A DNA stretch of 53,712 bases, from contig JAEWJB010000105.1 in assembly GCA_023386795.1 (NCBI GenBank), positions 1 through 53,712 of the forward strand, given 5' to 3'. Source of the stretch: Pseudomonadota bacterium (GTDB lineage Bacteria; Pseudomonadota; Gammaproteobacteria; Xanthomonadales; Xanthomonadaceae). Shown here one piece after another: positions 17,465-25,708 of this stretch. A program made the translations under genes and the position numbers. The notes under the pieces were generated by a model. It did no database searches and was not told where the DNA came from. It was given only the letters and a program-made list of their open reading frames with translations. Numbering within the stretch: the first letter of the stretch is position 1; every line of letters starts with the position of its first letter.

Positions 17465-17758
17465 ATGGCCTATCTCACGCGCGAGCAAGCGGCCGAGCAG
17501 ACCAACCGGCTGTTCCCTGGCGCCGCATGGAAGGCCGATGATCTGGGGCTCTACCTGGTCTCGTTCGTGTCCCCGCCCGGACAGTCGATCCAACTGCGCA
17601 TGTGGCTGCCTGCGCAGGCGCTGGATCTGCGGCGCATCGTCCGATCTCGCTTGAACCTCGCCGAGGACACGGAGTTGGTCATCGAGCGCGAGTCGCCGGC
17701 CGTTGAAGCGCAAATGATCGGGCTCGGTATCCAGACACCGCACAGACTGCTCCGTTGA
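17465..17758 (+). CDS. Hypothetical protein, 97 aa
   Basis: Start chosen at ATG 17465 (MAYLTREQAAEQTNRLFPGA), six bases after AGGTGG. The body has alternating strands and helices (LGLYLVSFVSPPGQSIQLRM, LPAQALDLRRIVRSRL, EDTELVIERESPAVEAQMIG). I recognise no family. The stop codon overlaps a possible TTG start of the next tiny frame. Confidence 0.55.
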   Translation: MAYLTREQAAEQTNRLFPGAAWKADDLGLYLVSFVSPPGQSIQLRMWLPAQALDLRRIVRSRLNLAEDTELVIERESPAVEAQMIGLGIQTPHRLLR

Positions 17759-17787
17759 GTGCCAATGCGGCACTAGGCGAACGGGCA

Positions 17788-17859
17788 ATGACCGCCCAGG
17801 AGGAACGCGACCTGCTGCGCCAGCGGCTCTATGAGACGATCACCCGTGACCGCGAATGA
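17788..17859 (+). CDS. Tiny hypothetical ORF (23 aa, or 34 aa from TTG 17755)
   Basis: MTAQEERDLLRQRLYETITR ends at TGA 17859. In frame upstream is TTG 17755, which overlaps the preceding stop codon. It is a charged helix with no recognised function. Its stop overlaps the start region of the broken HTH gene, an arrangement common in phage-derived modules. Confidence 0.3.
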   Translation: MTAQEERDLLRQRLYETITRDRE

Positions 17860-18105
17860 GCCGACCGGCCTGCCCGTGACCGTGGCGGAGGTCCGCGCGC
17901 AGCTGCAGGCCGAGGGCCACTACATCACCGCCGACGGGCGAATCACCGAGTCCGTCGCCGCCCAGCTGACCCCCTGCCCGCCCAGTCGGCTGCGCCGCTG
18001 GCGGACCGAGGGTCGGGGTCGCGCTGCTATCGGCCGGCGAAGACCCCTTGGTACTACCTGCGTGACGTGCTCGCGTGGATCGAGTCTGGCGACTGCGACG
18101 GCTAG
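17831..18105 (+). pseudogene. Frameshifted small DNA-binding (HTH-like) protein
   Basis: The first frame (ATG 17831 or GTG 17846) gives LPVTVAEVRAQLQAEGHYIT, then AAQLTPCPPSRLRRWRTEGR, a helix-turn-helix-like unit. Near 18020 it changes to meaningless sequence. One extra base between 18019 and 18024 would continue in another frame as CYRPAKTPWYYLRDVLAWIE, ending SGDCDG and TAG at 18105. That tail (pro-lys-thr-pro-trp-tyr-tyr, then asp-val-leu-ala-trp) looks like the end of a short AlpA/excisionase-type DNA-binding protein. Either a real one-base deletion or a sequencing error explains it. Intact length would be about 86-91 residues. Confidence 0.6.
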
Positions 18106-18219
18106 GAGCCTCAGGGGCTGGATCGCAAGTTGCTGTCCGGAAGTGCACGTTCCTGCACATTGCGATGCGGTCTCCACGACGCCTCAGTGGCCTCATATCG
18201 GCACGCTCAGAGAACGCCC

Positions 18220-18420
18220 ATGCCCCTCCTCCAGATCGAACTGCCAGAAGTCCCTGCGGGCGCCCTGCTTGACGCTGCCCGCGCCGCCGGCCTGACGCCG
18301 GAGGAGCTGGTGATCGATGCCCTGCGCGCGCTGCCGCTGTTCCAGGCCGCGCTGCGCCGTCGCCCGGAAATGGCGCTCCCTGGCGACCTGTCCATCCCAA
18401 CCGAGACCGCCCATGTCTGA
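18220..18420 (+). CDS. Small protein with ribbon-helix-helix-like pattern, 66 aa
   Basis: MPLLQIELPEVPAGALLDAA gives a short strand followed by two helices (ARAAGLTPEELVIDALRALP). This spacing resembles ribbon-helix-helix DNA-binding proteins or antitoxins; the match is only by pattern. Its last 8 bases overlap the start of the next gene, suggesting coupled translation. No toxin partner is evident next to it. Confidence 0.55.
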   Translation: MPLLQIELPEVPAGALLDAARAAGLTPEELVIDALRALPLFQAALRRRPEMALPGDLSIPTETAHV

Positions 18421-18826
18421 CCAACCGGAAATCCCCGAATCGCTCCTGCAGCTCGAACGCCCGCGCGTGCTGAGCGTCGCCCATTACGGCGCGTCGCGCG
18501 CGCTGACCGAGCGTGCCAACGACCTGCGCCGCCACCGCCGTTCGCTGGAACAGGAGATCCAGGACCTGGCCGGCTACTTCGAAGGCAGCCAGCCGCACAT
18601 CATGCCCGGCGAACGCCGCTACACCTCGCGCGGCAGCGTTGACGCGACGGTCAAGGCCAAGACCGAGGCGGCACGCCAACAGATCGCCGCCATCGACGCG
18701 ATGCTCGAGGTCGTGGAGAAGGCCAAGCGCGACCACGACGAGAACAGGGGCGACGCCGCCGCCTTCCAAGCCGCCCAACAGCACATGCGCAGCACGCTTG
18801 TGGCCTGGGGCTTCGAGAACCACTGA
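18413..18826 (+). CDS. Hypothetical coiled-coil protein, 137 aa
   Basis: Starts MSDQPEIPESLLQLERPRVL at an ATG overlapping the previous gene by 8 bases. Two long charged helices are predicted by eye (TERANDLRRHRRSLEQEIQD and DATVKAKTEAARQQIAAIDA) separated by a loop GYFEGSQPHIMPGERRY. Family unknown. It is followed 10 bases later by another helical protein, so the two are probably co-expressed. Confidence 0.65.
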   Translation: MSDQPEIPESLLQLERPRVLSVAHYGASRALTERANDLRRHRRSLEQEIQDLAGYFEGSQPHIMPGERRYTSRGSVDATVKAKTEAARQQIAAIDAMLEVVEKAKRDHDENRGDAAAFQAAQQHMRSTLVAWGFENH

Positions 18827-18836
18827 GGAGCATCCC

Positions 18837-19301
18837 ATGCCCGACTTCAACAAAGACGTCATCCGCCTGCGCAGCCAGATCGCCGCACTCAAGGAACAGC
18901 TCCAAGAGCAGGAGAACGGTGTACTGCCGAAAGCGGCCGCGCTGCAGCGAGCGGAGGCGAGCGTCTACGCCTTCGCCGCTGACGTCGACGTCCCCGCGCA
19001 TCACTTTCTCGACCAGGAGCGCAGCCACCTGGTCAACCTGACGCCTCACGGTGCCAACGGCGCCTACGCGCTGCTCTGCAAGCTCTTCCCGGAAAAGATC
19101 ATCGACTTGCTCAAAGGCGAGATCGAAGCCGCCTACTCCTGCGACGTGACCATCGCCGACGACAAGGAACGCGCGAAGCTGGAGGCCAAGCTCGGCGATC
19201 TGGAACGCCAGGAGGAGCGCACCATTCGCGACGCGGCTGCCGCCGGCGTGCGCATCGCGCGTCGCGCCGACGTCGATCCCGAGGTACTGCTGGCGGGTTG
19301 A
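18837..19301 (+). CDS. Hypothetical helical protein, 154 aa
   Basis: Begins MPDFNKDVIRLRSQIAALKE after the ribosome binding site TGAGGAG. The N-terminal coiled coil is followed by a compact middle part (TPHGANGAYALLCKLFPEKI) and a second charged helix (KLEAKLGDLERQEERTIRDA). I do not recognise the family. It ends the plus-strand run of small genes and converges with the large nuclease-like gene. Its origin may be phage or an integrated element, but no integrase or structural gene accompanies it. Confidence 0.65.
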   Translation: MPDFNKDVIRLRSQIAALKEQLQEQENGVLPKAAALQRAEASVYAFAADVDVPAHHFLDQERSHLVNLTPHGANGAYALLCKLFPEKIIDLLKGEIEAAYSCDVTIADDKERAKLEAKLGDLERQEERTIRDAAAAGVRIARRADVDPEVLLAG

Positions 19302-19440
19302 TTGCGGAGGGACCAGCAGGCGGTGTCCCAAACAACACCTGCAGCTCGGGCTGGCTATCTATAGTTCTTAGAAGCCTCGCGCCAGTGACCGGGCAGTGAG
19401 TACGACCTCCGCGAAAGAAGAAAATTGCTATTCAAATCGG

Positions 19441-21822
19441 CTAAGGGTTCTCAATTCCAAGCTGATTTGCGATGCGACGAAGTCTCGCTCTAGCTTTGGA
19501 AGAAGATCCCTCTATAGCTGAGCGCACAAACTCCTTGAGGAGCTCTTCACTGGCGACCTTAGCGCTTTGCAGTTCACCGAGCGCTTGCTGCGCAGTGGAG
19601 TATCGCGCTATCACAGTCTCCACCGGCATAGCTAAGCCATAACCGGCAGCTTTCGCAGTCTCAAGCGCCTTCACTGCACTATCGGCGCTCATCTCCACCG
19701 AATCTTCCGTCTCGGAACTTGTAGCAGCCTCCAGATCGTCTAGCCGTCTCTTAAGCGATTCGCGGAGATCCCAATCCAACCTCTCGAGCGAAACCCCAGC
19801 CAGATCCACCCCAATGGCTGCCAACTGAACAATCTCATCAGCCATTTCATTTGCTGCCGCGACGGACACATCGTGAAAGAGCAGTTCTACTGCCGAAGAA
19901 TCGTCCAAAGGGCTACCACAGATAAAGGAAGCCAATTGAGGAAGCGATAGCGTAGGGATTGCTACGGATGGACGGCCACCCCACTCGCCCTGCGCCTCGA
20001 TGAAGCGGAACAAGCTGTCCGTGGTCACTACATATCCACGCACTTGTCCCCCAAGCTTCCGGTCAACTCGCGTAGCAACGTTGAACGCCATACATACGTC
20101 ACTACGAACTCGCGCCGCCATCGCCACCTCATCGCGAAACATAGCTTTGGGGCGATTTGCCTCCTTCTGCTCGATGGCCTTAGTCGTGATCTGCAGCATA
20201 TCCGGTTCCCAAGACACATCAGCAGCTGCCAAATCCTCAGACTCAATTTCCAATCTTTTGCTGAGAATCATCTCAATAAAATGCCTGGGCGCGTTCTCGT
20301 CCCAGTACTGAGCCTGATAGCGCTCAAAATCATTACCATTGCCATTGCGACTGAAGAAATAAAAGCCGCGAACAACGACGCTCCAGACTTGGTCAAGAAC
20401 AGCCTCAGGAGGCATTCTCAACAGCGTATTCCTGAACCTACTGAAAGTGCGATGGGCTCTACCCACGTGATCTACTACTTCATCCAGCACATGCCCTGAC
20501 ACCACAATCTGCACACCCTCAGCCTGAAGTGCGCGCAGCGAGTCTTTCACAGCCAAGTGCTCGGGCAACTCCTTGACCAACAAGAACAGCACCGCATCTG
20601 CGTCCAATGCTAGGGAGTTTCTCGAAAGGACACTTTGTTGCCAGCTTTTACCAACCGGATCGACATTCCGGATCGCTAACGCTCCATAGGAACGTATTAA
20701 CGGAGACAGGGCCCTCACGCCAACCTCGGATCCAACGAACGACGCCACTGCCGATAAGGCCGGCTTAATCACTGCCTGCGGCATATTCCTTCCAATAATT
20801 TCCCGGAAGTCAGCCCTTTCATTCGAGAGAAACCACACCCCAAGCCCTTGGTCTTCCAAAGCTGCAGGGCCCGAGACCCTTAGGAGTACAAGCAGCAACT
20901 TACGGACGTTTCTTTCGAGAAAGCCTTCTTGAGCTTGGGTCAGCTTCTGAACGCGCTCACATGCATCGAACACATGCAGTACGAGCTCTCGAAAGCCCTG
21001 GCGCGCGGAAGTACCCACCGCGACAGTCCGAGCTAACACTTCAGGCGCGCATTCAACCCCATCCCCTACTTCAATCGCCGCGCCGTCACCAACGAGCCGC
21101 CTGATTGCCTGCGCGACTCGATCCATGTCGACCGCTTCGCCGGGACAGAGGCGACGCACGTCTTCAAGGATCTCTTCCTTAGCGCCCCCATTTCTACTGG
21201 CTATAGCAGCAAGAACAGTGTTGTCGAATAGAGTCTTACGAGCGATGCGGGCCCTGTTGGAGATGACAAAAGCTCCCATCGTTGCTAGAAGGGAGTGCTG
21301 CAGGGCATCGGACGCCGCACCCAAGGCGTCGCCCTTCGAGAAAAGTTTGTCTCTCTGCTCCTCTACACTGCCGAAAAAACGAGCATAGATTGGCGAGCCG
21401 GCGCGCGATAGCTGGCCAGCCAGGTAGTCTTGATCTCGAATATCGACGTCGATCCCAAGTTCCTCTGCCGCCGCGATGATCTCGCGCTTATTGCCGGCGG
21501 AAACAGGCGTATTGGTCACATACACCAACTTTTCAGGCTCGATGCTGTTCTTCTTTAGCTTCTGAATGGTCGTGAGAACTTTCGATTTTTGAGCGGCAGC
21601 AGAAGATACCTGCACAATAGTCCGCTTGCGGCCTTCAACCTCATAGGTGACGGACTCCGCATCAACACCGTAGTCGTTACCGCCGCCAATCCTACGCAAC
21701 GTCGGCAAGTCGTCGTCGACTAAGACAGCGTAGACCAGTTCTTCAAGAGTGTGCCAATCGATTCGTCCCGACAGCGATGTTGCGACCAAATCTCTGGATA
21801 CATAGCGCGCGTTCTGGGACAT
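19441..21822 (-). CDS. Putative two-nuclease defence protein: PD-(D/E)XK-like domain + PIN domain
   Basis: A 793-residue protein from MSQNARYVSRDL, with GGAGG just before the ATG. Residues 22-135 resemble restriction-endonuclease-like domains of the Mrr type: helix with E27/E28, GGGNDYGVDAE (D54, E56), IVQVSS (Q71, where the usual Lys is replaced by Ser73), then TIQKLKKN and YVTNTPVSAGNKREI. Residues 400-610 read as a PIN domain: LALDADAVLFLL (D407, D409), IVVSGHVLDEVVDHV (E448), RSDVCMAFNVA (D575) and GYVVTTDSLFRF (D602), the four acidic positions of the fold. The C terminus is helical. Base composition is clearly lower in GC than all neighbours, indicating transfer. It sits between small unrecognised genes and a tRNA-Val. 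Function inferred; I know no described system with this architecture. Confidence 0.7.
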   Translation of the reverse strand: MSQNARYVSRDLVATSLSGRIDWHTLEELVYAVLVDDDLPTLRRIGGGNDYGVDAESVTYEVEGRKRTIVQVSSAAAQKSKVLTTIQKLKKNSIEPEKLVYVTNTPVSAGNKREIIAAAEELGIDVDIRDQDYLAGQLSRAGSPIYARFFGSVEEQRDKLFSKGDALGAASDALQHSLLATMGAFVISNRARIARKTLFDNTVLAAIASRNGGAKEEILEDVRRLCPGEAVDMDRVAQAIRRLVGDGAAIEVGDGVECAPEVLARTVAVGTSARQGFRELVLHVFDACERVQKLTQAQEGFLERNVRKLLLVLLRVSGPAALEDQGLGVWFLSNERADFREIIGRNMPQAVIKPALSAVASFVGSEVGVRALSPLIRSYGALAIRNVDPVGKSWQQSVLSRNSLALDADAVLFLLVKELPEHLAVKDSLRALQAEGVQIVVSGHVLDEVVDHVGRAHRTFSRFRNTLLRMPPEAVLDQVWSVVVRGFYFFSRNGNGNDFERYQAQYWDENAPRHFIEMILSKRLEIESEDLAAADVSWEPDMLQITTKAIEQKEANRPKAMFRDEVAMAARVRSDVCMAFNVATRVDRKLGGQVRGYVVTTDSLFRFIEAQGEWGGRPSVAIPTLSLPQLASFICGSPLDDSSAVELLFHDVSVAAANEMADEIVQLAAIGVDLAGVSLERLDWDLRESLKRRLDDLEAATSSETEDSVEMSADSAVKALETAKAAGYGLAMPVETVIARYSTAQQALGELQSAKVASEELLKEFVRSAIEGSSSKARARLRRIANQLGIENP

Positions 21823-21908
21823 GCCCTCCCCCTTGGCTGAGAAGCTACCTTGCAATGGCGGGGCCAGGATGCCGCCGCATCCCTAGTCTGCACTTATGAT
21901 GCACTTAC

Positions 21909-21937
21909 GAAAAAGCCGACCTCTCGGCCGGCTTTCG
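21909..21937 (-). terminator. Intrinsic terminator downstream of tRNA-Val
   Basis: Stem AAAGCCG.CC / GG.CGGCTTT with loop TCTC. On the minus strand it is followed by five T residues, so it ends the tRNA-Val transcript about 40 bases after the CCA end. Confidence 0.75.
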
Positions 21938-21975
21938 TCTAATCCATCTTTCCCCTGATTCCTCAGGTACTTAGA

Positions 21976-22050
21976 TGGTGGGCGGTACAGGGTTCGAACC
22001 TGTGACCCCTACCATGTCAAGGTAGTGCTCTACCGCTGAGCTAACCGCCC
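21976..22050 (-). tRNA. tRNA-Val (anticodon GAC)
   Basis: A 75-nt cloverleaf with the CCA end encoded. The acceptor stem pairs GGGCGGT with ACCGCCC, the D arm is GCTCAGCGGTAGAGC, the anticodon loop is TTGACAT and the T arm contains GGTTCGAACC. The 3' end points towards the lower-GC nuclease-like gene. I looked for, and did not find, a second copy of the tRNA 3' end in the window. The adjoining 99 bases up to uvrB hold nothing I can name. Confidence 0.96.
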
Positions 22051-22149
22051 GGTACGCCCGGCAACACGTTGCGCGTTGCGGGGCGCGCATTCTAGCCCAG
22101 CCGTGCAACGCAGGGCAATAGCCTGCGGCGCACCGCCGGCCAGACCGCA

Positions 22150-24165
22150 TCAGGCCAGGCTGGCTGCTTTCAGCTTCTGGATCTGGTCGCGGATTTGCGC
22201 GGCCTCCTCGAACTCCAGGTCGCGGGCGTGCTGGTACATCTGCTGCTCCAGCGCCTTGAGCTTGCTGGCAATCTCCGCAGGCCCCAGCGCCCGGTAATCC
22301 GCCGGTTCCTCGGCCACCACCCGCCGGCCCTTGCCCTTGCCGCGCCCGCTGGCGCCCTCCTCGCGCGCGCCCTCCAGGATGTCGGCAATCGGCCGCGCCA
22401 CGGATTTGGGCACGATGCCATGCGCTTCGTTGTACTCCACCTGCTTCTGCCGGCGGCGGTCGGTTTCCTCGATCGCCGCCTTCATCGAGCGGGTCATGGT
22501 GTCGGCATAGAGGATCGCCTTGCCGCGCAGGTTGCGCGCGGCACGGCCGATGGTCTGGATCAGCGAGCCGGTCGAACGCAGGAAGCCTTCCTTGTCCGCG
22601 TCCAGGATCGCCACCAGCGAGACCTCCGGCATGTCCAGGCCCTCGCGCAGCAGGTTGATGCCCACCAGTACGTCGAACTTGCCCAGGCGCAGGTCGCGGA
22701 TGATCTCCACGCGCTCGACCGTGTCGATGTCCGAATGCAGGTAGCGCACGCGTATGCCGTGTTCGCCCAGGTACTCGGTGAGGTTTTCGGCCATGCGCTT
22801 GGTCAACGTGGTCACCAGCACGCGGTCGCCCATCGCGATGCGCTTGTTGCACTCGCTCATCAGGTCGTCCACCTGCGTGCCCACCGGGCGGATCTCCACC
22901 TCCGGGTCCACCAGGCCGGTCGGGCGGACCACCAGCTCGGTGATCTCATCGCCCGATTCGCGCAGTTCGTAAGGTCCCGGCGTGGCCGAGACGTAGATGC
23001 TGCGCGGCGAACGCGCCTCCCATTCCTCGAAACGCAGCGGGCGGTTGTCCAGCGCCGAAGGCAGGCGGAAACCGAACTCCACCAGCGTCTCCTTGCGCGA
23101 GCGGTCGCCTTTGTACATCGCACCGATCTGCGGGATGGTGACGTGCGATTCGTCGATCACCAGCAGCGCGTCCGCCGGCAGGTAGTCGAACAGCGTCGGC
23201 GGCGGCTCGCCCGGCCCCTTGCCGGTGAGGTGGCGGGAGTAGTTCTCGATGCCGTTGCAGTAGCCGACCTCGGCCATCATCTCCAGGTCGAACTGGGTGC
23301 GCTGCGCCAGCCGCTGCGCTTCCACCAGCTTGTTCTGCGCGTACAGCACCTCCAGCCGCTCCTTGAGCTCTTCCTTGATGGTGTCCACGGCACTGAGCGT
23401 GCGCTCGCGCGTGGTGGCGTAGTGCGTCTTCGGATAGACGGTGTAGCGCTGCAGCACGCGCATGGTTTCGCCAGTGAGCGGATCGAACAGGGTCAGCTTC
23501 TCGATGTCGCCATCGAACAGTTCGATGCGCAGCGCCTCGGTGTCCGATTCGGCCGGGAACACGTCCACCACCTCGCCGCGCACGCGGAAGGCACCGCGGG
23601 TGAGCTCGAACTCGTTGCGCGTGTACTGCAGGTCGGTGAGGTGGCGGATCAGCTGGCGCTGGTCGATATGCTCGCCCACCGAGAGGATCAGGCGCAGCGA
23701 AAGATAATCCTCCGGCGCGCCGAGGCCGTAGATCGCCGATACCGTGGCCACCACCAGTGCGTCGCGACGCGACAGCAGCGTCTTGGTCGCGGCCAGGCGC
23801 ATCTGCTCGATGTGCTCGTTGATCGAACTGTCCTTCTCGATGAAGGTATCCGAGGACGGCACGTAGGCTTCCGGCTGGTAGTAGTCGTAGTAGCTGACGA
23901 AATATTCCACCGCGTTGTGCGGGAAGAAGGACTTGAATTCGCCATAAAGCTGCGCGGCAAGCGTCTTGTTCGGCGCCATCACCAGAGTGGGCTTCTGGAT
24001 CTGCTGCACCACGTTGGCCACGGTGTAGGTCTTGCCCGAGCCGGTGACGCCCAGCAGGGTCTGCTTGGCCAGGCCGGCTTCGAAGTTGGAGACCAGCTTT
24101 TCGATGGCCTGCGGCTGGTCGCCGGAGGGCGAATACGGGGATACGAGCTGGAAGCGGTCGCTCAT
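22150..24165 (-). CDS. uvrB: Excinuclease ABC subunit B
   Basis: DNA-damage recognition helicase-like subunit of nucleotide excision repair, 671 residues, the usual length. It starts MSDRFQLVSPYSPSGDQPQA; Walker A GVTGSGKT is at 39-46. The beta-hairpin region YYDYYQPEAYVP, motif II LLVIDESH, the helicase C-terminal motif INLLREGLDMPEVSLV and QTIGRAARN are present. A C-terminal UVR domain (DLEFEEAAQIRDQIQKLKAA) ends the protein. A TATACT -10-like hexamer lies about 30 bases upstream of the start. I see no convincing LexA box. Confidence 0.98.
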   Translation of the reverse strand: MSDRFQLVSPYSPSGDQPQAIEKLVSNFEAGLAKQTLLGVTGSGKTYTVANVVQQIQKPTLVMAPNKTLAAQLYGEFKSFFPHNAVEYFVSYYDYYQPEAYVPSSDTFIEKDSSINEHIEQMRLAATKTLLSRRDALVVATVSAIYGLGAPEDYLSLRLILSVGEHIDQRQLIRHLTDLQYTRNEFELTRGAFRVRGEVVDVFPAESDTEALRIELFDGDIEKLTLFDPLTGETMRVLQRYTVYPKTHYATTRERTLSAVDTIKEELKERLEVLYAQNKLVEAQRLAQRTQFDLEMMAEVGYCNGIENYSRHLTGKGPGEPPPTLFDYLPADALLVIDESHVTIPQIGAMYKGDRSRKETLVEFGFRLPSALDNRPLRFEEWEARSPRSIYVSATPGPYELRESGDEITELVVRPTGLVDPEVEIRPVGTQVDDLMSECNKRIAMGDRVLVTTLTKRMAENLTEYLGEHGIRVRYLHSDIDTVERVEIIRDLRLGKFDVLVGINLLREGLDMPEVSLVAILDADKEGFLRSTGSLIQTIGRAARNLRGKAILYADTMTRSMKAAIEETDRRRQKQVEYNEAHGIVPKSVARPIADILEGAREEGASGRGKGKGRRVVAEEPADYRALGPAEIASKLKALEQQMYQHARDLEFEEAAQIRDQIQKLKAASLA

Positions 24166-24314
24166 GGAACGTGCCTCGGAAACGATTGGTCAGTATAGCG
24201 ATGGCGCGATGACGGACATGCGAGGCATGGCCCTACGCACGGGAGCACTGCGGCCCGATGGAGGCAGGCCGCGGCCCTGCGGAAACTGGCCCGACCCGTC
24301 ACGCGGAGTTCCGC

Positions 24315-24839
24315 ATGCAACGCCGAACCGGCTTCACCCTGGTCGAACTGCTCGTCGCCCTGGCCGTGCTGGCGGTCCTGCTGGGGGTGGGCGTGCCCAC
24401 GTTCCGGGCCAGCCTGGAGCGGCAGCGGATCTCCGCGGCCGTCTTCGTGGTCGCGGCGCAGTTCGCCACCGCCCGCAATTCGGCCATCACACGGCGCGAG
24501 GTGGTCAGCCTGTGCCCGTCGAACAATGGCCTGGGCTGCGATGAGGGTTTGGACTGGGCTGGCGGCTGGCTGATGTATGGGGGCGCGCGGCGCGCTTCAC
24601 AACCTGAAAGCCCCGCGGCCGTGCTCAGGCACTTCCCGCCGCCGGGCCATGCCAGCCTGCGCCTGCATTCCAGCATCGGCCGCCGCGCCCTGCACTTCCT
24701 GCCGGATGGACGCAGCTCCGGCAGCAACCTGCGCCTGCGCATCTGCCTGGGCGGGCAACTGCGCGGCGAAGTGGTGGTGAACAACCTGGGCCGCGTTCGT
24801 TCGCGACGGCTGCCGGGGTGGCAGCCTTGCGATGGCTGA
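24315..24839 (+). CDS. FimT/GspH-type pseudopilin (orphan copy)
   Basis: 174 residues with a class III leader: MQRRTG followed by FTLVELLVALAVLAVLLGVG, so prepilin peptidase would cut after Gly6 and the hydrophobic helix would anchor the protein before assembly. The remainder fits GspH/FimT (RQRISAAVFVVAAQFATARN, CPSNNGLGCDE, and a Gly-rich, Arg-rich end). CGGAG precedes the start. The main minor-pilin operon with its own fimT lies 17 kb away at 33.6-41.9 kb, so this is a second copy standing alone between uvrB and a membrane-protein gene. It overlaps nothing, and the next gene starts 52 bases downstream. Confidence 0.88.
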   Translation: MQRRTGFTLVELLVALAVLAVLLGVGVPTFRASLERQRISAAVFVVAAQFATARNSAITRREVVSLCPSNNGLGCDEGLDWAGGWLMYGGARRASQPESPAAVLRHFPPPGHASLRLHSSIGRRALHFLPDGRSSGSNLRLRICLGGQLRGEVVVNNLGRVRSRRLPGWQPCDG

Positions 24840-24891
24840 CGCGGGGGCGTTTGCCTGTACGCTGTCGCCCACACCACGCGGAGGGCGCGGT

Positions 24892-25575
24892 ATGGATGGA
24901 ATGCTTCGACCCCAAGCCTCGCGGGCACACGCCCTGAAGTTCGCGGGCTGGCTGGTGCTGTGGCTCACCGTGGCATGGTTCTGCGGCGAGTTCCTGTTGA
25001 TCGCTTATGGCAAGTACCGGCACCTCGGTTCCGAGGCGTACGCGTTGTTTGCCGATCGGCACGGCTGGCTGTGGACGCACCTCGCCGGCGGCGCGGTCAC
25101 GCTGTTGCTCGGGCCGGTGCAGCTTCTCACGCCTTGGTGGCGCTCGCGCCCCCGCCTTCACCGCTGGGCCGGACGCACCTTCCTCATTGCCATGCTGGTC
25201 GCCTGCACCGGGGCCGCCGGCCTGATCGCCACCTCGCCCGCTCCGTTCGGTATCCGACTGGCATTTGCCAGCACGGCGCTTGCGTGGCTGACCTGCGCGT
25301 TGCTGGGCCTGCGGTTCATCCTCCGCGGGCGTATCGCCCTGCACCGTCGTGCCATGACATGCTGCTATCTGGCGACGCTCGCACCGGTCACGTTCCGGCT
25401 GATGATCCGCATTCCCGGGCTCATGGCGCTGGCCCCGCCGCCGACGATGATCGCCACGCTGCTGTGGCTGAGCTGGGTGCTGCCGATCGCGATGTATCTG
25501 GCCGGGCGTCTCGTGTTGGACCGGCTCCCTCTGCGACACCGCGGCAAGCGGATGGACACGCAACCGGTGACTTGA
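24892..25575 (+). CDS. Integral membrane protein, DUF2306-like
   Basis: 227 residues with six or seven hydrophobic segments. Features include HGWLWTHLAGGAVTLLLGPV, RPRLHRWAGRTFLIAMLVAC and RIALHRRAMTCCYLATLAPV, with conserved-looking His residues next to membrane segments as in DUF2306 proteins. The start at ATG 24892 follows CGGAGGG. The function of the family is not established. No operon partner is obvious; the 133-base gap to the heme oxygenase shows no clear signal. Confidence 0.75.
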   Translation: MDGMLRPQASRAHALKFAGWLVLWLTVAWFCGEFLLIAYGKYRHLGSEAYALFADRHGWLWTHLAGGAVTLLLGPVQLLTPWWRSRPRLHRWAGRTFLIAMLVACTGAAGLIATSPAPFGIRLAFASTALAWLTCALLGLRFILRGRIALHRRAMTCCYLATLAPVTFRLMIRIPGLMALAPPPTMIATLLWLSWVLPIAMYLAGRLVLDRLPLRHRGKRMDTQPVT

Positions 25576-25708
25576 ATCCGCCAACGCTTGGCCAGCGCGC
25601 AGCGATCCGGGCAGCGGCACGCGTGAAGGCTTCCCGCCCTACGCTGCACGCCCTGGTCCCGGCCCGTCCCGCGCCTGTCCGGCCAGCCGATCCTGATACG
25701 CTTCAGGG

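Noticed and set aside
21976..22050. Duplicate of the tRNA-Val 3' end as an att site
   Set aside because: Looked for around 15.9-19.4 kb and not found, so no attachment site is claimed.
24166..24230. LexA box upstream of uvrB
   Set aside because: No CTGT-N8-ACAG type palindrome is visible near the start; damage control of uvrB cannot be supported from this sequence.
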